From assembly GCA_003646355.1 (NCBI GenBank), contig QNFO01000029.1, positions 1 through 9,242 of the forward strand: DNA of 9,242 bases, given 5' to 3'. Shown here piece by piece: positions 6,991 to 9,242 of the stretch (position 1 is its first letter; each line of letters begins with the position of its first letter). This stretch comes from Gammaproteobacteria bacterium. Lineage in GTDB: Bacteria > Pseudomonadota > Gammaproteobacteria > Pseudomonadales > Porticoccaceae. Under the pieces are notes generated by a model, which had not been told where the DNA came from, did not search any database, and saw only the letters and a list, made by a program, of their open reading frames with translations. The translations under genes and the position numbers were made by a program.

Positions 6991-7785
6991 TCAAGCCCAG
7001 CGCCCTTTAATATATTCGGTCGCCTCCTGAATATTCATATCACGCGTACCACCGCCTGTGCGCAAATACAGCCGGGGGCCACCTTCACGATTTAAATAGA
7101 CCGGCCTTGGTGCTGGTTTAATGATAATACGGCAGATGTCCTCCCCCTCAATCGCGTGAAATACGATGTGCAGATTCTGGCATAAGTCGGCGCCCAGGTT
7201 CGTCGACACCACTGTTATTAGGGCTTGCTCAAAACCATCGGCATCGGATTTTTTCAACAAGCTGTAGTCAGGCTTCAAGCCGACAATTGCGCCGTCATCA
7301 GTCACACCAATCAACAAAGTACCCCCATCGCCATTCATGAAACCGGCAATAGTTTTTAGGATCACCGCTTCCAGGCTTTTGTTGGCCCGCTCTTGCCGCA
7401 AATCCCAGCGAAAGCTCGACTTAAATTCCAATTTCGGCCCTTCTCCCTGAACCAGTAGCAAAGCCAGGTCTTTACCGAGCTCCCGATTCAAACTATCAAT
7501 AGTATCCAGCTTGGCGCGAATAAAGCGGAAAACAAGACCCACCAGCAAACCCAACACACCACCAACGACCGCGTAGTAGAGGGTTTTTTTATTGGCTTCA
7601 CCGCTCAGTGATTTGATTAAATCCTGGTAGATAAATTGCCATTGATTCAAGGTACTATCGCTAGCTTCATACAAATGAAAAATGACCATCTCATTGACTG
7701 GCTGAATAATCAAAACGCCAAACAAGGCGCCCAGTAACATACTCACTAAAATACGTATCAACATAACCTTGCGACCAACCGTCAA
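6991..7785 (-). CDS. Membrane-anchored AlbA_2 (Schlafen-type) domain protein
   Basis: A 264-residue protein of unknown function. Two hydrophobic segments (about residues 8-30 and 68-90) flank a polar loop of about 37 residues. A short linker follows (about 91-115), then an AlbA_2 domain (about 116-260), probably cytoplasmic. Family signatures seen are LEFKSSFRWD (E120, K122), the long helix KSLEAVILKTIAGFMN, DGGTLLIGVTDDGAIVGL (153-170), and the end LYLRTGGGTRDMNIQEATEYIKGRW. AlbA_2 domains bind nucleic acid or act as nucleases in Schlafen proteins, but no catalytic activity can be assigned. There is no HTH or ATPase part as in longer bacterial members. The TTG start at 7785 has AAGGAG ten bases upstream. 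The ATG at 7764 (257 residues) is an alternative with a poorly spaced AAGG. It precedes the FNR-like gene by 29 bases and diverges from the DUF4124 gene across 119 bases. Confidence 0.85.
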   Translation of the reverse strand: MTVGRKVMLIRILVSMLLGALFGVLIIQPVNEMVIFHLYEASDSTLNQWQFIYQDLIKSLSGEANKKTLYYAVVGGVLGLLVGLVFRFIRAKLDTIDSLNRELGKDLALLLVQGEGPKLEFKSSFRWDLRQERANKSLEAVILKTIAGFMNGDGGTLLIGVTDDGAIVGLKPDYSLLKKSDADGFEQALITVVSTNLGADLCQNLHIVFHAIEGEDICRIIIKPAPRPVYLNREGGPRLYLRTGGGTRDMNIQEATEYIKGRWA

Positions 7786-7904
7786 TTTCTTACAACTCCT
7801 TAGAAAACCTGCACCAAAACACAGCTATGCCACCAACAAACTGCCATGATTGTAAACTCAGCAAGGCGGACCTGTAAGGTTTAGCCATTAGACTCGGAGC
7901 AATC

Positions 7905-8435
7905 ATGATTAAGCGCCTTATTTTCCGCCTTATTGTGCTTATGGTGATCGCCACGGGCATTATGTCCTATGTAGCCTCGTTGAACGGCATTGATATTCGC
8001 CAGTTAGTACCGAAGTTTGAGTTCCCCCCTCTACCCGACTTCACGCTACCCGCGATGCCCGATATCAAACTCCCCGGTAAAGGGGCGCAAAAGACGCTGC
8101 CTGCAACCGTCAGCAAAGTGTATAAATGGCGCGGTGATGATGGCAGCTGGCACTTTAGCGAAACCCTACCCGAGGGTGTCACACCTGCCCAGGTGATTTT
8201 TCTTAATTCCGACACCAATGTGATTCAGGGTCAGGGTCAACCTCAACCCAATACCGTCAGTACCGACATTGCGCCGGTAAATAACCCGCCTGCAACACCA
8301 CAGCAAAACCCGCCTGTAAACCTCAACCCCTACAGTAAAAAAGCCATCGACAAATTGTTAAACGATGCCCGTGGTGTACAGGAAATAATGGATCAACGCA
8401 GCCGTGATTTAGAACAAGCCTCTCAGGGCCTGTAA
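7905..8435 (+). CDS. DUF4124-domain, single-pass membrane protein with proline-rich stalk
   Basis: A 176-residue protein of unknown function, probably anchored in the inner membrane and facing the periplasm. Residues 4-25 are a hydrophobic anchor after MIKR. Residues about 38-60 are proline-rich with a loose eight-residue repeat (PLPDFTLP, then AMPDIKLP). The DUF4124 motif follows at about 70-92: VYKWRGDDGSWHFSETLPEG, the aromatic strand pattern seen in many gammaproteobacterial envelope proteins. A Pro/Gln/Asn-rich linker (about 108-143) leads to a charged C-terminal helix (KKAIDKLLNDARGVQEIMD). The ATG at 7905 is preceded by CGGAG with six bases between. It diverges from the AlbA_2 gene and lies 294 bases before fliL, which has its own promoter, so it is probably not in the flagellar operon. 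Confidence 0.85.
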   Translation: MIKRLIFRLIVLMVIATGIMSYVASLNGIDIRQLVPKFEFPPLPDFTLPAMPDIKLPGKGAQKTLPATVSKVYKWRGDDGSWHFSETLPEGVTPAQVIFLNSDTNVIQGQGQPQPNTVSTDIAPVNNPPATPQQNPPVNLNPYSKKAIDKLLNDARGVQEIMDQRSRDLEQASQGL

Positions 8436-8451
8436 GTTTTCCAGCCTCTCT

Positions 8452-8470
8452 CGAAGCCATCCGGGCTTCG
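8452..8470 (+). terminator. Hairpin after the DUF4124 gene, possible terminator
   Basis: CGAAGCC (8452-8458) pairs perfectly with GGCTTCG (8464-8470) around a five-base loop, 16 bases after the stop codon. It is a stable 7-bp stem, but no T-run follows directly; the nearest is TTTTT about 30 bases on. It may be a weak or Rho-assisted terminator, or a 3' end stabiliser. Confidence 0.45.
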
Positions 8471-8562
8471 CCAGTACATCCTGCTTTATGCCGTTTTTCA
8501 CTGCCCTCATTTACAACACCTCTGAAACACCGATGTATTTGACACCCATCGCCTAAAACCCC

Positions 8563-8576
8563 GTCAATTCTTTGAC
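8563..8576 (+). promoter_or_regulatory. FleQ-like enhancer dyad upstream of fliL
   Basis: GTCAATTCTTTGAC is a GTCA-N6-TGAC dyad of the same length and half-sites as the FleQ box described in Pseudomonas (GTCA-N-TAAA-TTGAC type). It is centred about 84 bases before the predicted sigma-54 start site, a suitable enhancer distance. Another TTTGACA half-site lies at 8538-8544. Assignment to FleQ/FlrA is inference from half-sites and context. Confidence 0.5.
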
Positions 8577-8627
8577 AAGCCCCCATAGAAAACACTTAAG
8601 GCACTGTATTTAAACAATAAATTTTAG

Positions 8628-8643
8628 TGGCATAGTTAGTGCT
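8628..8643 (+). promoter_or_regulatory. fliLp: Sigma-54 promoter of the fliL operon
   Basis: TGGCAT-AGTTA-GTGCT matches the -24/-12 consensus TGGCAC-N5-TTGCW with two substitutions. The essential GG (8629-8630) and GC (8641-8642) are exactly ten bases apart. Transcription would begin near 8654, giving a leader of about 75 bases before the fliL TTG. Sigma-54 control is usual for fliL operons in Pseudomonas- and Vibrio-like flagellar systems. Confidence 0.65.
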
Positions 8644-8661
8644 TAAACACTTTCAAGTGGC

Positions 8662-8690
8662 TCTGTATGCGCCGTCAAATGACGTACAGA
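8662..8690 (+). promoter_or_regulatory. Leader dyad with GTCA/TGAC half-sites (possible second activator site or RNA hairpin)
   Basis: CGTCA-AA-TGACG (8673-8684) is a perfect 12-bp dyad, and TCTGTA (8662-8667) pairs with TACAGA (8685-8690) outside it, leaving a five-base bulge on the left. The half-sites are those of the upstream FleQ-like box but closer together. FleQ is known to bind leader DNA of some flagellar promoters, including fliL in Pseudomonas. As RNA it would form a hairpin about 40 bases before the start codon. Confidence 0.45.
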
Positions 8691-8729
8691 CAAATAGCAC
8701 AAGCTTAGCCAACACAAGGAACACCAAGT

Positions 8730-9194
8730 TTGAATAAGACAGTAGCAATAATCGTCACCATTGTAGCCCTGCTCGTCGTCGGTGGCGGCGGCACCTGGTT
8801 CTACTTTAGCAGTGAATCTTCAGCGGCCGAGGATTCTTCAGGCAAGGCAATTGAAGCGCGGGGAGAGAGCTACTATTTAGCCCTCGAACCCCCCTTTATT
8901 GTTAACTTTGTCTACAAAGATACCCTTCGTTATCTGCAGATGACCCTGTCGGTGATGAGTCACGAGCCAATGATTCTCGAACAGGTGACTCACCACATGC
9001 CCGCCATTCGCCATCGTTTGATTATGCTTATCAGCAATAAAAGCTTTGACGAACTCAATGGCGAAGACAGCAAGGAAGCACTGCGCGAGGAAATGCTGCT
9101 CGAAATCCGCAACATTATTCAGGCCGAGCAAAACAAGAGCCACAATCCGGGCCGAGTGGAAGCGGTGTACTTCACCGGCTATGTGATGCAGTAA
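8730..9194 (+). CDS. fliL: Flagellar basal-body protein FliL
   Basis: FliL is an inner-membrane protein at the flagellar basal body that associates with the stator and supports torque and swarming. The 154-residue product has a transmembrane segment at about 5-27 (VAIIVTIVALLVVGGGGTWF), a short acidic/Ser linker, then the periplasmic FliL domain. Family signatures are YYLALEPPFIVNF, RYLQMTLSVM, MPAIRHRLIMLIS, EALREEMLLEI and the ending VYFTGYVMQ, close to the classical FTxFVMQ terminus. The start is TTG at 8730 with AAGGA nine bases upstream; no in-frame ATG lies nearby upstream. It is preceded by a sigma-54 promoter with FleQ-like dyads. Its TAA overlaps the next ATG as TAATG, so the following gene is translationally coupled. 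Confidence 0.95.
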   Translation: MNKTVAIIVTIVALLVVGGGGTWFYFSSESSAAEDSSGKAIEARGESYYLALEPPFIVNFVYKDTLRYLQMTLSVMSHEPMILEQVTHHMPAIRHRLIMLISNKSFDELNGEDSKEALREEMLLEIRNIIQAEQNKSHNPGRVEAVYFTGYVMQ

Positions 9195-9242
9195 TGGCCG
9201 ATTCAGACGCCGATACCGGCACAGATACCGAAGAGGTACTCA
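9194..9242 (+). CDS. fliM: Probable flagellar motor switch protein FliM, first 16 codons (cut by window end)
   Basis: The ATG at 9194 overlaps the fliL stop (TAATG). The visible product is MADSDADTGTDTEEVL, and the next codon begins with A. FliM usually opens with LSQDEIDALL, the CheY-P binding peptide, so the end VL plus an A-starting codon (AGC/AGT for Ser) fits its beginning after an acidic extension of about 15 residues. fliM follows fliL in nearly all gammaproteobacterial flagellar clusters. The identification rests mainly on context, since only 49 bases are present. Confidence 0.65.
   Translation, partial: MADSDADTGTDTEEVL

Noticed and set aside
7815..7832. Minus-strand TGGCATAGCTGTG upstream of the AlbA_2 gene, considered as a sigma-54 promoter
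   Set aside because: The GG is not followed by GC at ten bases, so the essential -12 dinucleotide is absent.
8572..8601. TTGACA at 8572-8577 (and another at 8539-8544) as sigma-70 -35 boxes for fliL
   Set aside because: No acceptable -10 hexamer lies at 16-18 bases from either. The first is better explained as part of the GTCA-N6-TGAC dyad.

Overview
The window comes from a gammaproteobacterial chromosome of moderate GC content. The order prs–rplY–pth–ychF is the standard gammaproteobacterial housekeeping block. The flagellar genes with a sigma-54 promoter and FleQ-like dyads, the DUF4124 protein and the PQQ-type sugar dehydrogenase together suggest a free-living, motile aerobe, perhaps a marine member of the Cellvibrionales/Spongiibacteraceae. 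That taxonomic guess is inference, not proof.

Layout. Positions 1-511 hold the 3' half of prs (PRPP synthetase). It is followed on the + strand by rplY (ribosomal protein L25), an approximately 170-bp imperfect palindrome that fills the rplY-pth gap, pth (peptidyl-tRNA hydrolase) and ychF (ribosome-associated ATPase). A DMT/EamA-family exporter overlaps the ychF stop codon by 4 bases. A sorbosone/glucose dehydrogenase-like PQQ enzyme follows 22 bases later. Positions 5514-5648 carry a stable-RNA-type promoter and an elongator tRNA-Met gene (CAU anticodon).

From about 5811 to 7785 the genes run on the minus strand. In order of transcription they are a membrane-anchored AlbA_2 (Schlafen-type) domain protein, an FNR-like Crp-family regulator 29 bases downstream of it, and a small secreted glycine-zipper protein, possibly a separate unit. 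The AlbA_2/FNR-like pair is the least ordinary part of the window. The regulator keeps three of the four FNR iron-sulfur ligand positions and has a displaced fourth cysteine.

From 7905 the genes run on the + strand again: a DUF4124 membrane-anchored, proline-rich protein, then fliL and the first 16 codons of probable fliM. The fliL leader holds a good sigma-54 -24/-12 promoter, an upstream GTCA-N6-TGAC dyad resembling a FleQ box, and a second GTCA/TGAC dyad in the leader. This points to FleQ/FlrA-type control of the flagellar switch operon.

No CRISPR array, transposase, prophage or restriction gene is visible. The largest gene-free stretch is 8436-8729 (294 bases), and it is accounted for by the flagellar regulatory region.
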